From positions 8,867-72,866 of the forward strand of contig CAYORT010000015.1 in NCBI GenBank assembly GCA_964406465.1: DNA of 64,000 bases. Direction: 5' to 3'. Shown here one piece after another: positions 17,802 to 26,468 of this stretch. The notes under the pieces were generated by a model. That model was not told where the DNA came from. It did no database searches and was given only the letters and a program-made list of their open reading frames with translations. Position numbers and translations under genes: made by a program. This DNA is from JAHEZL01 sp964406465 (GTDB lineage: Bacteria; Bacteroidota; Bacteroidia; Flavobacteriales_C; GCA-002722245). Every line of letters starts with the position of its first letter. Within the stretch, counting starts at the first letter, position 1.

Positions 17802-17852
17802 CTGACAAAAGGTGTCAGCTTGTCCCATAAAATTGAGTGGCACAGCCATTGA
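17802..17852 (+). promoter_or_regulatory. dnaK control region: palindrome plus sigma-54-like promoter
   Basis: CTGACA-AAAGG-TGTCAG (17802-17818) is a perfect 6-base inverted repeat. Twenty bases on is TGGCAC-AGCCA-TTGAC (17838-17853). The GG and GA dinucleotides are exactly 10 bases apart, as in -24/-12 (sigma-54) promoters, but the -12 GC is GA. The predicted start would be about 20 bases before the dnaK ATG. This may be a stress-responsive operator/promoter; the assignment is tentative. Confidence 0.4.
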
Positions 17853-17884
17853 CAATAGGACATCAAACATTTAAAAATATTAAA

Positions 17885-19792
17885 ATGGGAAAGATCATAG
17901 GAATCGACTTAGGAACTACCAACTCATGTGTTGCCGTAATGGAGGGAAGCGAGCCCGTAGTTATCGCAAACAGCGAAGGTAAAAGAACAACACCGTCTAT
18001 CGTGGCATTTGCCGATAACGGAGAAAGAAAAATAGGTGACCCTGCTAAACGTCAGGCCATCACCAATCCAACAAAAACAATTTTCTCTATCAAAAGATTC
18101 ATGGGAATCTCTTACGAGCAGTCATTGGCTGAGTTGAAAAGAGTACCTTATTCAATCGTGAAAGGCGACAACAACACTCCACGTGTTAAAATCGACGATA
18201 GAAACTACACTCCGCAAGAAATCTCTGCAATGATTTTGCAAAAGATGAAAGCAACAGCTAAAGATTTTATCGGACAAGACATCACTGAGGCTGTTATCAC
18301 TGTGCCTGCTTACTTTAACGATGCGCAAAGAAAAGCTACTAAAGAAGCTGGTGAGATTGCTGGTTTGAACGTGAAAAGAATTATCAATGAGCCTACTGCT
18401 GCGGCATTGGCTTACGGCTTAGACAAGAAAGGGAAAGATATGAAAATCGTGGTTTTCGACTGCGGTGGTGGTACTCACGACGTTTCTGTGTTAGAGTTGG
18501 GTGATGGTGTATTTGAAGTAAAATCTACCGATGGTGATACACACTTGGGGGGTGACGACTTCGACCACGTAATCATCGACTGGTTGGCCGACGAATTTAA
18601 GAAAGACGAAGGATTAGATTTGAAACAAGATCCAATGGCTTTGCAACGTTTGAAAGAAGCGGCAGAGAAAGCTAAGATTGAGTTGTCGAGCACAGCTTCT
18701 ACAGAAATCAACTTGCCTTACATCATGCCGGTAAACGGAATTCCTAAACACTTAGTGAAAACCTTAACTCGTGCTAAGTTTGAGCAATTGGCCGATTCAT
18801 TAATCAAAAGAACAATTGAGCCTTGTAAAACAGCTTTGAAAAACTCAGGTTTTTCAGTAAGCGATATCGACGAAATTATCTTAGTAGGTGGTTCTACTCG
18901 TATTCCAGCTATTCAAGAAGCGGTAAAATCTTTCTTCGGAAAAGAGCCATCTAAAGGTGTGAACCCTGATGAGGTAGTAGCAATTGGTGCTGCTATTCAA
19001 GGTGGTGTATTAACAGGTGAAGTGAAAGATGTATTGTTGTTAGACGTAATTCCACTTTCTTTCGGTATCGAAACATTGGGTGGAGTAATGACTAAGATGG
19101 TAGAAGCAAACACTACTATTCCAACCAACAAAAAAGAAGTTTTCTCTACAGCTGCCGATAACCAACCGTCAGTAGAAATTCACGTGTTGCAAGGTGAGCG
19201 TTCAATGGCGAAAGACAACAAATCGTTGGGTAGATTCCACTTAGATGGTATTCCTCCAATGAGAAGAGGTGAGGCGCAAATTGAAGTTACTTTCGATATC
19301 GACGCAAACGGTATTTTGAATGTATCTGCTAAAGAAAACAAAACAGGTAAACAACAAAACATTCGTATCGAAGCATCTTCTGGATTATCTAAAGAAGAAA
19401 TCGAGAAAATGAAACGTGAAGCAGCTGAAAATGCAGATGCAGACAAAGCGGCTAAAGAAAGAATCGACAAGTTGAACCAAGCCGACGGATTGATTTTCCA
19501 AGTAGAAAAACAGTTGGAAGAGCTAGGTGATAAATTACCTGCCGATAAAAAACAAACGATTCAAGATGCAGTGAACGAGTTGAAAACAGCTCACCAATCG
19601 CAAGATTTAACTGCAGTTGAAGCGGCAACTAAAAAAGTAAACGATACTTTACAAGCGTTGGCTGCCGATATTCAAGGTGCTTACCAAGGTGGAGCAGCAG
19701 GCGGTGCGCAAGCTAACGCTGGAGCTTCTTCATCTAAAGATTCTGAGGTAACAGATGTTGACTTCGAAGAAGTGAGCGACGAGAAAAAGTAA
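17885..19792 (+). CDS. dnaK: Molecular chaperone DnaK (Hsp70)
   Basis: ATP-driven chaperone that binds exposed hydrophobic peptides with DnaJ and GrpE. ATG 17885 gives 635 residues beginning MGKIIGIDLGTTNSCVAVME; an earlier GTG in frame at 17837 lies inside the promoter region and is rejected. It has the full Hsp70 layout. The ATPase domain contains NEPTAAALAYGLDKKGKD and CGGGTHDVSVLELGDG, a His-for-Phe variant of the usual GGGTFD seen in several Bacteroidota classes. The substrate domain begins around DVIPLSFGIETLGGVM. A lid and Gly/Ala-rich C-terminus end in VTDVDFEEVSDEKK. It is a single gene without adjacent dnaJ or grpE, followed by a strong terminator. Confidence 0.98.
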   Translation: MGKIIGIDLGTTNSCVAVMEGSEPVVIANSEGKRTTPSIVAFADNGERKIGDPAKRQAITNPTKTIFSIKRFMGISYEQSLAELKRVPYSIVKGDNNTPRVKIDDRNYTPQEISAMILQKMKATAKDFIGQDITEAVITVPAYFNDAQRKATKEAGEIAGLNVKRIINEPTAAALAYGLDKKGKDMKIVVFDCGGGTHDVSVLELGDGVFEVKSTDGDTHLGGDDFDHVIIDWLADEFKKDEGLDLKQDPMALQRLKEAAEKAKIELSSTASTEINLPYIMPVNGIPKHLVKTLTRAKFEQLADSLIKRTIEPCKTALKNSGFSVSDIDEIILVGGSTRIPAIQEAVKSFFGKEPSKGVNPDEVVAIGAAIQGGVLTGEVKDVLLLDVIPLSFGIETLGGVMTKMVEANTTIPTNKKEVFSTAADNQPSVEIHVLQGERSMAKDNKSLGRFHLDGIPPMRRGEAQIEVTFDIDANGILNVSAKENKTGKQQNIRIEASSGLSKEEIEKMKREAAENADADKAAKERIDKLNQADGLIFQVEKQLEELGDKLPADKKQTIQDAVNELKTAHQSQDLTAVEAATKKVNDTLQALAADIQGAYQGGAAGGAQANAGASSSKDSEVTDVDFEEVSDEKK

Positions 19793-19814
19793 TAGTTAAT
19801 TACTGAATATGGAG

Positions 19815-19850
19815 AACGGGATTCATCGAATGATGAGTCCCGTTTTTTTT
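19815..19850 (+). terminator. Rho-independent terminator of dnaK
   Basis: A stem of AACGGGA-TTCATC against GATGAGTCCCGTT with a four-base loop (one G-T pair), followed directly by eight T. It lies 22 bases after the dnaK stop. Confidence 0.92.
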
Positions 19851-19989
19851 GTTTAATTGACTTTTATGGTGATCAATGAAAACAAATAGCCCACGTTTTT
19901 ACTAAAAGGAAGGAAAGGTTTTGTGAGTATTTTGTATTTTCGCTAGCGCTATATAATTATGCTGAGCTTCGCAGCTAAATAAAAAATAA

Positions 19990-20874
19990 ATGGACATCAA
20001 ATACATTATCAGGTCAACGGGAAAGATAGAAACAGAAAATCCTCCGGCAGAAGGATTGTTAAAATTTTTATACGGAAATACCTTTGGTAAACTTGTTGTT
20101 TTACCCATCGCCAAGCAAAAGGCCATCACCAAAAGATATGGTAGAATGATGAGTTCTAGAAAGTCGGTGGAAAGAATTCCTGCTTTTGTTAGCTCATTAA
20201 ACATTGATATGAGCGAATCAAAGAAAAGTGTAAGCGAATTTCAAACCTTCAATGAATTCTTCTATCGCGAGTTAAAACCGGGAGCACGTAAAATTGGAGA
20301 AGGACTAGTTTCACCTGGAGATGGAAGGGTGTTGGCATTCGAGAAAATTTCTGAGGTAAACAGCTTTTTTATTAAAGGAAAGGAATTCACCCTTAAAGAG
20401 TTTTTGAAGGATGATGAATTGTTTAAGAAACATGAAAACTCTTCTATGATTATTGTGCGCTTAGCACCAAACGACTACCATCGATATCATTTTCCATTCA
20501 AAGGAAAAGCATCCGAAGCGAAAAAGATAGATGGTGCCTATTATTCTGTTTCACCCATCGCCTTGCAATCGAATTTCACTAAGGTTTTTTGTAAAAACAA
20601 AAAGGAGATATGTGTTTTAACTACGGAGGGGCGAGGTGAAATATTGGTGATCCCAGTGGGAGCAACCATGGTGGGCAGTTTAAATAATACTTATAAAGCC
20701 AATACAGAAGTAGAGAAAGGACAGGAGATGGGTTATTTCGCATTTGGTGGATCAACAGTAGTTTTACTTTTCGATTCCAAGTATTTCAAGATAGATGAGG
20801 ATTTGATTCATAACACTAAGAATAATATTGAGACCTACTTGCATATGGGAGATAAAATCGCAAGTGTGTTGTAA
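19990..20874 (+). CDS. psd: Phosphatidylserine decarboxylase
   Basis: Converts phosphatidylserine to phosphatidylethanolamine at the inner membrane. The 294-residue proenzyme shows VSPGDGRVLAFEKI (Asp111 of the catalytic triad), RLAPNDYHRYHFPF (His164/His167), PVGATMVGSLN, and the self-cleavage motif FGGSTVVLLF, in which Ser255 becomes the pyruvoyl group. The GGST variant replaces the common LGST. It is the full-length Psd type rather than the short archaeal-like form. The gene is monocistronic between two hairpin terminators. No phosphatidylserine synthase is nearby. Confidence 0.93.
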   Translation: MDIKYIIRSTGKIETENPPAEGLLKFLYGNTFGKLVVLPIAKQKAITKRYGRMMSSRKSVERIPAFVSSLNIDMSESKKSVSEFQTFNEFFYRELKPGARKIGEGLVSPGDGRVLAFEKISEVNSFFIKGKEFTLKEFLKDDELFKKHENSSMIIVRLAPNDYHRYHFPFKGKASEAKKIDGAYYSVSPIALQSNFTKVFCKNKKEICVLTTEGRGEILVIPVGATMVGSLNNTYKANTEVEKGQEMGYFAFGGSTVVLLFDSKYFKIDEDLIHNTKNNIETYLHMGDKIASVL

Positions 20875-20927
20875 ATATGGGTTTGTTACTCGCCGAGATG
20901 TAGCTGAGTAAATGTAAAATGTGAAAG

Positions 20928-20957
20928 ACAGGAAGTTGGGAGCTTCCTGTTTTTTTG
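20928..20957 (+). terminator. Rho-independent terminator of psd
   Basis: ACAGGAAG, a seven-base loop, then CTTCCTGT followed by seven T. It lies 53 bases downstream of the psd stop. Confidence 0.88.
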
Positions 20958-20988
20958 TTTTATTTGCCAAAAATTAATCCATATCAAC

Positions 20989-21426
20989 ATGAAAAAAATT
21001 GTGTTCATTTTCGCTTTAATGCTGCTCACTAATATCTCTGCTTTTGCTCAAGATGTTTTAGGGGAATTCTCTGTTTCTAGTGTGGCGGTGGGTGCTTCGG
21101 CTGCAACGTCAAGCATGTCGGAAGCCGAACAACAAGCCATTTTAGATACTGTTCCTCACGATCTAATTTTCACTTTTTCTGTGCTTGATCCTTCGGCTGT
21201 AAACATTCGTTTGCAATTGGGTACTGCGCGTGATAACTGGAATAAGTTTAATGGAACCATCAACCTTAATGGAACAGCTTTGCCGGCAGGTGTGTTGTTC
21301 GAGAAAAATGGTAACAACTATAAAATTGTATTTCCAAAGCAATTAGGGGTATTTCATTTTTATGCTACTGGCAGAATTGAATTGGCCAATGGCGACTATT
21401 CACGAACCTATTGGGTAACGAAGTAA
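20989..21426 (+). CDS. Small exported protein of unknown function
   Basis: 145 residues with a clean signal peptide (MKKIVFIFALMLLTNISAFAQ), so periplasmic or secreted. The mature part is strand-rich with no catalytic signature I recognise. It ends VFHFYATGRIELANGDYSRTYWVTK, which suggests a small beta-sandwich. It is flanked by terminators on both sides, so it is a single-gene transcript. No family is assigned. Confidence 0.7.
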   Translation: MKKIVFIFALMLLTNISAFAQDVLGEFSVSSVAVGASAATSSMSEAEQQAILDTVPHDLIFTFSVLDPSAVNIRLQLGTARDNWNKFNGTINLNGTALPAGVLFEKNGNNYKIVFPKQLGVFHFYATGRIELANGDYSRTYWVTK

Positions 21427-21430
21427 TGAA

Positions 21431-21458
21431 AAAGGGAAGCGAAAGCTTCCCTTTTTTT
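21431..21458. terminator. Bidirectional terminator between convergent genes
   Basis: AAGGGAAGC-GAAA-GCTTCCCTT, a perfect nine-base stem with a GAAA tetraloop. Seven T follow on the + strand, and a run of A precedes it, so it also works on the minus strand. It separates 20989-21426 from the convergent CapD-type gene. Confidence 0.92.
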
Positions 21459-21460
21459 AT

Positions 21461-23329
21461 TTAATCGAGTTTTTCATACACCGAATTCTGACTCTTAAAC
21501 TCGGGTACCAATGCCTTCATTTTGCTTACCAATAATTCATTGTTTATTTCTTTCAGGGAGTCGATTAAATCACTGATGCTTTTGCTTACTTCGTTAATGT
21601 CGTATTCACGAACTTGCGCAATCATAATCTTTTCGTGATGCGTCTTTTGCGTGTTTTCTTCGTTGTTGAGTAGTTCTTCGTAAAGCTTTTCTCCCGGACG
21701 CAAACCGGTATATTGTATCTCAATGTCTTTGCCCAGTTCTAATCGGGAAAGCTTTATCATCTTCTTCGCCAAATCAACAATCTTTACCGATTTACCCATG
21801 TCGAAAATAAAAATCTCTCCTCCCTTGCCATGCGCACCTGCTTCTAAAACTAGCTGACACGCCTCTGGAATAGTCATGAAAAAACGAGTTACCTCTGGAT
21901 GCGTAACTGTAATTGGTCCGCCAGTTTCAATTTGCTTTCTAAACAAAGGAATCACCGACCCGTTAGAACCAAGCACATTGCCAAAGCGCGTAGTGACAAA
22001 ATTGGTGGTTGAGGTTTTATTAATCGATTGGCAATATATCTCTGCAATTCTTTTAGATGCTCCCATGATATTGGTAGGGTTTACCGCTTTGTCGGTAGAT
22101 ACCATCACAAACTTTTCAACCTTGTGTTGCACGGCTAAATCGGCTATGGTTTTAGTGCCTTTAATGTTTACTCTAACAGCTTCAGCCGGATTGTTCTCCA
22201 TCATTGGAACGTGCTTGTAGGCGGCGGCATGATACACTATTTGAGGTTTAAAAGTGCCGAACAATAGTTGCATTCTTTTTTCATCGGAAATATCTCCAAT
22301 CACCACTTCAAAATTGAGAGACTTAAATTTCTCTCTCAATTCTATCTCTATTTCATAAAGCGGAGATTCTGCTTGGTCGAGTAGCACTAATAGCTTCGGA
22401 TTGTACTGCGCCAATTGGCGAACAATTTCGCTACCGATAGATCCAGCAGCTCCCGATACCAAAATTATTTTGCCCGTATTTACTTCCTTAATCTTTTGTT
22501 TGTCGAGTTTTATTTCATCGCGTTCCAACAAATCTTCAATCTTCACCTTCTTAATTTGTTTGAAGCTGAGCTCGCCGTTAATCCAGCTGTTAGAAGGCGG
22601 TACATCTAATATTCTAATGTTTTTTGATAGGGCGAAATCTACAATTTCTTGCTTTCTTCCCGAAGTTAATTTTTGATCGGCCAAGATGATGTGATGAATG
22701 TCTTTTCCTTCAATAAATTTATCGAGTTCTTTGCTGCTAATGATGGTGATGCCTTCTATTTTCATGCCCACACGCTCGAGGTTGTCGTCAACAAAAGCAA
22801 TAACATTATACTTGGTTCCGGCGTCTCTATCCAAAGCGCGTTTGGTGATGGTGCCAAATTCTCCGGCGCCATAAATAATTACACTGGCTCTCGATTTAGC
22901 AGTGTTTTTAATGCGTTCATAGGATATTTTGATGGTTAATCTAAAGGCCACCATGATCACTAAAGAAACCATGAAGTCGATGGCGATGATGGTACGAGGA
23001 ATATTGTATTGAATATCAAGTAATGGCAATACCTTGTTCAGTAGAATGAACAATGCCGAGCCACTTAATAGCACCACAAATATTCTTTGAATGTCTTTGG
23101 AGCCTGTGTAGCGAATTACGCCGGCATAAGACTTAAAAATTAAGAAAGACGATAATCTCACCAAGAACACCGAAATAAGTGCGCCTTTCAAATAGATCAT
23201 GTCGGGCTCATTTACCTTAAAATCGAAACGAAGCAAGAAAGCAATACAAATGGAAATCAAGCAAATGAGCACATCAGTTCCTAAAATGAACCAGCGCGGC
23301 GCGTTTCTTATTTCTGATTTAATTTGCAT
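21461..23329 (-). CDS. CapD/FlaA1-type UDP-HexNAc 4,6-dehydratase, membrane form
   Basis: A 622-residue inner-membrane enzyme of the long CapD/WbpM class that converts UDP-GlcNAc to a 4-keto-6-deoxy sugar. Four transmembrane helices occupy about residues 12-130. A first Rossmann unit (VIIYGAGEFGTITKRALD) is probably non-catalytic. The SDR domain starts at ILVSGAAGSIGSEIVRQLA and contains VSTDKAVNPTNIMGASKR, whose Thr-Asp-Lys replaces the Tyr of classical SDRs. Its product is a plausible substrate for the aminotransferase at 6254-7468. A repeat-free divergent region of about 85 bases separates it from the epimerase at 23414. Confidence 0.9.
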   Translation of the reverse strand: MQIKSEIRNAPRWFILGTDVLICLISICIAFLLRFDFKVNEPDMIYLKGALISVFLVRLSSFLIFKSYAGVIRYTGSKDIQRIFVVLLSGSALFILLNKVLPLLDIQYNIPRTIIAIDFMVSLVIMVAFRLTIKISYERIKNTAKSRASVIIYGAGEFGTITKRALDRDAGTKYNVIAFVDDNLERVGMKIEGITIISSKELDKFIEGKDIHHIILADQKLTSGRKQEIVDFALSKNIRILDVPPSNSWINGELSFKQIKKVKIEDLLERDEIKLDKQKIKEVNTGKIILVSGAAGSIGSEIVRQLAQYNPKLLVLLDQAESPLYEIEIELREKFKSLNFEVVIGDISDEKRMQLLFGTFKPQIVYHAAAYKHVPMMENNPAEAVRVNIKGTKTIADLAVQHKVEKFVMVSTDKAVNPTNIMGASKRIAEIYCQSINKTSTTNFVTTRFGNVLGSNGSVIPLFRKQIETGGPITVTHPEVTRFFMTIPEACQLVLEAGAHGKGGEIFIFDMGKSVKIVDLAKKMIKLSRLELGKDIEIQYTGLRPGEKLYEELLNNEENTQKTHHEKIMIAQVREYDINEVSKSISDLIDSLKEINNELLVSKMKALVPEFKSQNSVYEKLD

Positions 23330-23413
23330 GGGGGGCTAAGATAATTAAAGTATAGTAGTAATTATAGTGCATTTTTAGCCAAATTTTATATTTTTGCGCA
23401 AACACAAATATTT

Positions 23414-24418
23414 ATGGCAGTTTCATTGGTTACAGGTGGTGCAGGATTTATTGGGGCACACGTTGTGAATGAGTTAGTTAGCATGAATCACAAAGTGGTT
23501 GTGCTTGATGATTTAAGTGGTGGATTTGAGGATTATGTCAATCCTAAAGCAACCTTCGTAAATGGTTCGGTATACGACCATGTTCTCTTAGAGAAATTAT
23601 TCAATGAGTATAAGTTTGATTATGTGTATCACCTAGCAGCTTACGCAGCCGAAGGTTTGAGTCACTTCATCAGAAGATTTAACTACAACAATAACTTGGT
23701 AGGTAGCATTAACCTAATCAACGAGTCGGTGAAACACAAAGTGAAATGTTTTGTGTTTACTTCTTCTATCGCTGTTTATGGTGCGGCTAAACCTCCAATG
23801 AAAGAAGAAACTTTCCCTATGCCAGAAGATCCATATGGCGTAGCGAAATTTGCAGTGGAGATGGATTTGAAAACTGCACATGAAATGTTTGGTTTGAACT
23901 ACGTAATCTTCCGTCCGCACAACGTTTATGGCGAATACCAAAATATTGGTGATAAATACAGAAACGTAGTAGGTATCTTCATGAATCAGTTGATGCAAGG
24001 CCAGCAATTAAGCGTATTTGGCGATGGTTTGCAAACGCGTGCCTTCAGCTACATTGGCGATGTTGCTCCTTATATTGCCAACTCTGTTAACGTGAAAGAG
24101 GCTTACAATGAAGTATTCAACGTAGGTGCCGATCAAGAATACACCGTTAAAGAATTGGCTACCGAAGTAATGGCTGCCATGGGCATTACTGGTGAATTAA
24201 GATATTTGGAAGCTAGAAATGAAGTGGTTCACGCGCATAGCGACCACAGCAAAATAAAGAGAGTATTCGGCATTAAAGATAGCGACTTCACTACTTTGCC
24301 TGTAGGTTTAAAAAAGATGGCCGACTGGGCGAAGAGAGTAGGTGCTAGAAAATCGGGAGTATTCGAAAACATTGAGATTACAGAAAAATTACCTCCTTTT
24401 TGGGTAGAGAAAAAATAA
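23414..24418 (+). CDS. NAD-dependent sugar-nucleotide epimerase/dehydratase
   Basis: An extended-SDR protein of 334 residues. The glycine motif VTGGAGFIGAHVVNELV sits at the N-terminus. FVFTSSIAVYGAAKPP and DPYGVAKFAVEMDL supply the catalytic Ser and Y-x3-K, and FRPHNVYGEYQNIGDKYRNV is the substrate loop of UDP-glucose 4-epimerase-like enzymes. It begins a tight three-gene operon (spacers of one base each) with a methyltransferase and a glycosyltransferase. It therefore probably supplies or modifies a sugar for surface glycan synthesis. A TAnnTTTG-like box (TATTTTTG, 23389-23396) lies 17 bases before the ATG. The precise activity is not determinable. Confidence 0.87.
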   Translation: MAVSLVTGGAGFIGAHVVNELVSMNHKVVVLDDLSGGFEDYVNPKATFVNGSVYDHVLLEKLFNEYKFDYVYHLAAYAAEGLSHFIRRFNYNNNLVGSINLINESVKHKVKCFVFTSSIAVYGAAKPPMKEETFPMPEDPYGVAKFAVEMDLKTAHEMFGLNYVIFRPHNVYGEYQNIGDKYRNVVGIFMNQLMQGQQLSVFGDGLQTRAFSYIGDVAPYIANSVNVKEAYNEVFNVGADQEYTVKELATEVMAAMGITGELRYLEARNEVVHAHSDHSKIKRVFGIKDSDFTTLPVGLKKMADWAKRVGARKSGVFENIEITEKLPPFWVEKK

Positions 24419-24419
24419 G

Positions 24420-25325
24420 ATGATTCCTTACAATAAAGAACCACAAAACAGCTTGCAATACAAAGACAAAAGTATTGCAAGTTTCATTTCCGACGGTGAC
24501 AGCAACATCGACAAGAAAACTGTTGAGTCCTTTGGTGAGGAGTGGTCGAAATTTGCTAATTTCTCTGAAGAAGACCTTCGTGTTGCCGGCGATCAGTATT
24601 TCGATATCATCACCGATAAGATGGTGAATAAAGATACTGTGGCCCTCGATGTTGGCTGCGGCACAGCCCGCTGGTCGAGATACATCGCTTCTAAAGTAAA
24701 ATTTGTGGAAGGTATCGACCCTAGTAAAGCGGTGTATTCTGCTTTAAAGATGACCAAAGATTTAAACAATGTGCGCATCACGCAAGCCGATACCGATTGC
24801 CTTCCTTTTGAGGACAATTCTTTCGATTTCGTTTTCAGCTTAGGCGTCTTGCACCACATTCCCGATACCGAAATGGCGATGATCAAGTCGGTGAAGAAAT
24901 TAAAGAAAGACGGCCACTTCTTAGTGTACCTTTACTATCGTTTCGACCAAAGAAGCGCCTTCTTTAAAATGTTCTTCTACATGTCGCACGCAGTAAGAAA
25001 AGTTGTTTCTTTACTTCCTGCCGGATTGAAGAAATTCGTTTGCGATGTGATAGCTGTAACGGTTTACATGCCAATGGTAATACTTACCAAAATTGTGAAA
25101 GGCATTGCTCCAAAATCAAAAGTTTATACCAAAATTCCTCTTTCTTATTATGCCGATAAATCGTTCAATATCATTCGCAACGATTCATTAGATAGATTTG
25201 GAACTCCGCTTGAACAACGCTTCACCAAAGTGGAGATCAAGGCAATGATGGAGAAAGCAGGATTAACCGATATTATTTTTTCTAACAACGAACCTTACTG
25301 GCATGCAGTAGGAAGAAAAGCATAA
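24420..25325 (+). CDS. Class I SAM-dependent methyltransferase
   Basis: A 301-residue protein with the SAM-binding motif VALDVGCGTARWSRYIAS (about residue 75), then QADTDCLPFEDNSFDFVFSL and GVLHHIPDTEMAMI, the methyltransf_11 pattern. A hydrophobic stretch around residues 195-225 (FVCDVIAVTVYMPMVILTKI) suggests membrane association. It sits between an epimerase and a glycosyltransferase and ends one base before the next gene. It may methylate a sugar residue or lipid-linked glycan intermediate. The substrate is unknown. Confidence 0.85.
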   Translation: MIPYNKEPQNSLQYKDKSIASFISDGDSNIDKKTVESFGEEWSKFANFSEEDLRVAGDQYFDIITDKMVNKDTVALDVGCGTARWSRYIASKVKFVEGIDPSKAVYSALKMTKDLNNVRITQADTDCLPFEDNSFDFVFSLGVLHHIPDTEMAMIKSVKKLKKDGHFLVYLYYRFDQRSAFFKMFFYMSHAVRKVVSLLPAGLKKFVCDVIAVTVYMPMVILTKIVKGIAPKSKVYTKIPLSYYADKSFNIIRNDSLDRFGTPLEQRFTKVEIKAMMEKAGLTDIIFSNNEPYWHAVGRKA

Positions 25326-25326
25326 G

Positions 25327-26430
25327 ATGAAGAAGATTTTATTTATTGCCTCTCATAGAAAAGACAGGGCTCCCGGACAGCGTTTTAGATTTGAACAGTA
25401 TTTTGATTTTTTAGAGAAAAACGGATTCAAATGCGATCTTTCTTTCATTATCAACGAAGACGATGATAAAGAAATGTACAAGCCGGGCAACTACTTTAAG
25501 AAATTAAGTATTGTTTGGAAAAGCTGGAGACATCGCATGAAAGATGTGAGAGATGCCAAAAATTACGACATCATCTTCATCTTCCGCGAAGCCTTTATGA
25601 CAGGCTCAATCCATTTCGAGAAGAAATTTTCAAAACTGGGTAAAAAATTGGTTTTCGATTTCGATGATGCTATTTGGCACATGGATGTTTCAGATGCCAA
25701 CAAGAAATTTAAGTTCTTAAAAAATCCTGCTAAAACTGGCGATATCATTGCACTTTGCGATATCGTTTTTGCCGGAAATCAATATTTGGCCGACTACGCT
25801 AAATTGAACAATAAAAATGTGGTGATTGTGCCTACTACCATCGATACCGATGAATATCAGCGTATGTCTTTGCCAAAAGACGATGCCATTTGCATTGGAT
25901 GGAGTGGAAGTGTGACCACCATTAAACACTTTGAATATGCTGTGCCTGCGCTCACCAAAATAAAAGCGAAGTACGGCAACAAAGTAAAAATTAAAGTGAT
26001 TGGCGATGGTAACTATCGCAATGAAAGCTTAGGTGTGGTAGGTATTCCGTGGAAACGTGCCGACGAAGTAAAAGAATTAAGTGGAATAGATATAGGTATC
26101 ATGCCTCTTCCAAATGATGAATGGGCTAAAGGTAAATGCGGATTGAAAGGCTTGCAGTACATGGCACTTGAAATTCCTACCTTGATGTCGCCGGTGGGTG
26201 TAAATTCAGAAATCATTCAAGATGGCGTTAATGGCTATTTGGCCAATGAGGTAGATGAATGGGTAGATAAAATTTCTAAATTGGTGGAATCTGAGCAGTT
26301 GAGAAAAGAGTTGGGACAAAAAGCGCGTCAGACTGTTCTAGATAAATACTCTATTGAATCAGAGAAAAAGAATTATTTGAAATATTTTAATGAATTGGTA
26401 GGGGCGAAAAATATTTCGCCCAATGTATAA
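25327..26430 (+). CDS. GT4-like glycosyltransferase with repeat-derived C-terminus
   Basis: A 367-residue GT-B protein: MKKILFIASHRKDRAPGQRF at the N-terminus, FDFDDAIWHMDVSDANKKF, IVPTTIDTDEYQRM, ICIGWSGSVTTIKH, and a C-terminal donor region GKCGLKGLQYMALEIPTLMS. The last nine or so residues and the TAA are encoded by the palindromic element at 26398-26464. The native terminus was therefore probably altered by insertion of that repeat. It is the last gene of the epimerase-methyltransferase-glycosyltransferase operon. Confidence 0.83.
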   Translation: MKKILFIASHRKDRAPGQRFRFEQYFDFLEKNGFKCDLSFIINEDDDKEMYKPGNYFKKLSIVWKSWRHRMKDVRDAKNYDIIFIFREAFMTGSIHFEKKFSKLGKKLVFDFDDAIWHMDVSDANKKFKFLKNPAKTGDIIALCDIVFAGNQYLADYAKLNNKNVVIVPTTIDTDEYQRMSLPKDDAICIGWSGSVTTIKHFEYAVPALTKIKAKYGNKVKIKVIGDGNYRNESLGVVGIPWKRADEVKELSGIDIGIMPLPNDEWAKGKCGLKGLQYMALEIPTLMSPVGVNSEIIQDGVNGYLANEVDEWVDKISKLVESEQLRKELGQKARQTVLDKYSIESEKKNYLKYFNELVGAKNISPNV

Positions 26431-26464
26431 TTAAATCAATGGGCGAAATATTTTTCGCCCCTAC
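26398..26464. repeat. REP-like palindrome, GTAGGGGCGAA family
   Basis: A 67-base element: GTAGGGGCGAAAAATATTTC at the left and a matching inverted GGGCGAAATATTTTTCGCCC then CTAC at the right. Each arm itself forms a hairpin. It overlaps the 3' end of the glycosyltransferase gene and lies just before gcvT. Relatives are at 33042-33110, 44554-44627, 53733-53827 and 56070-56139. Confidence 0.85.
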
Positions 26465-26468
26465 AATT

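Noticed and set aside
17837..17884. Upstream GTG start of dnaK
   Set aside because: It overlaps the promoter-like element and adds 16 residues absent from Hsp70; MGKIIGIDLGTT at 17885 is canonical.
26439..26468. Upstream start of gcvT adding MGEIFFAPTI
   Set aside because: These codons come from the REP-like palindrome; ATG 26469 matches the conserved N-terminus.
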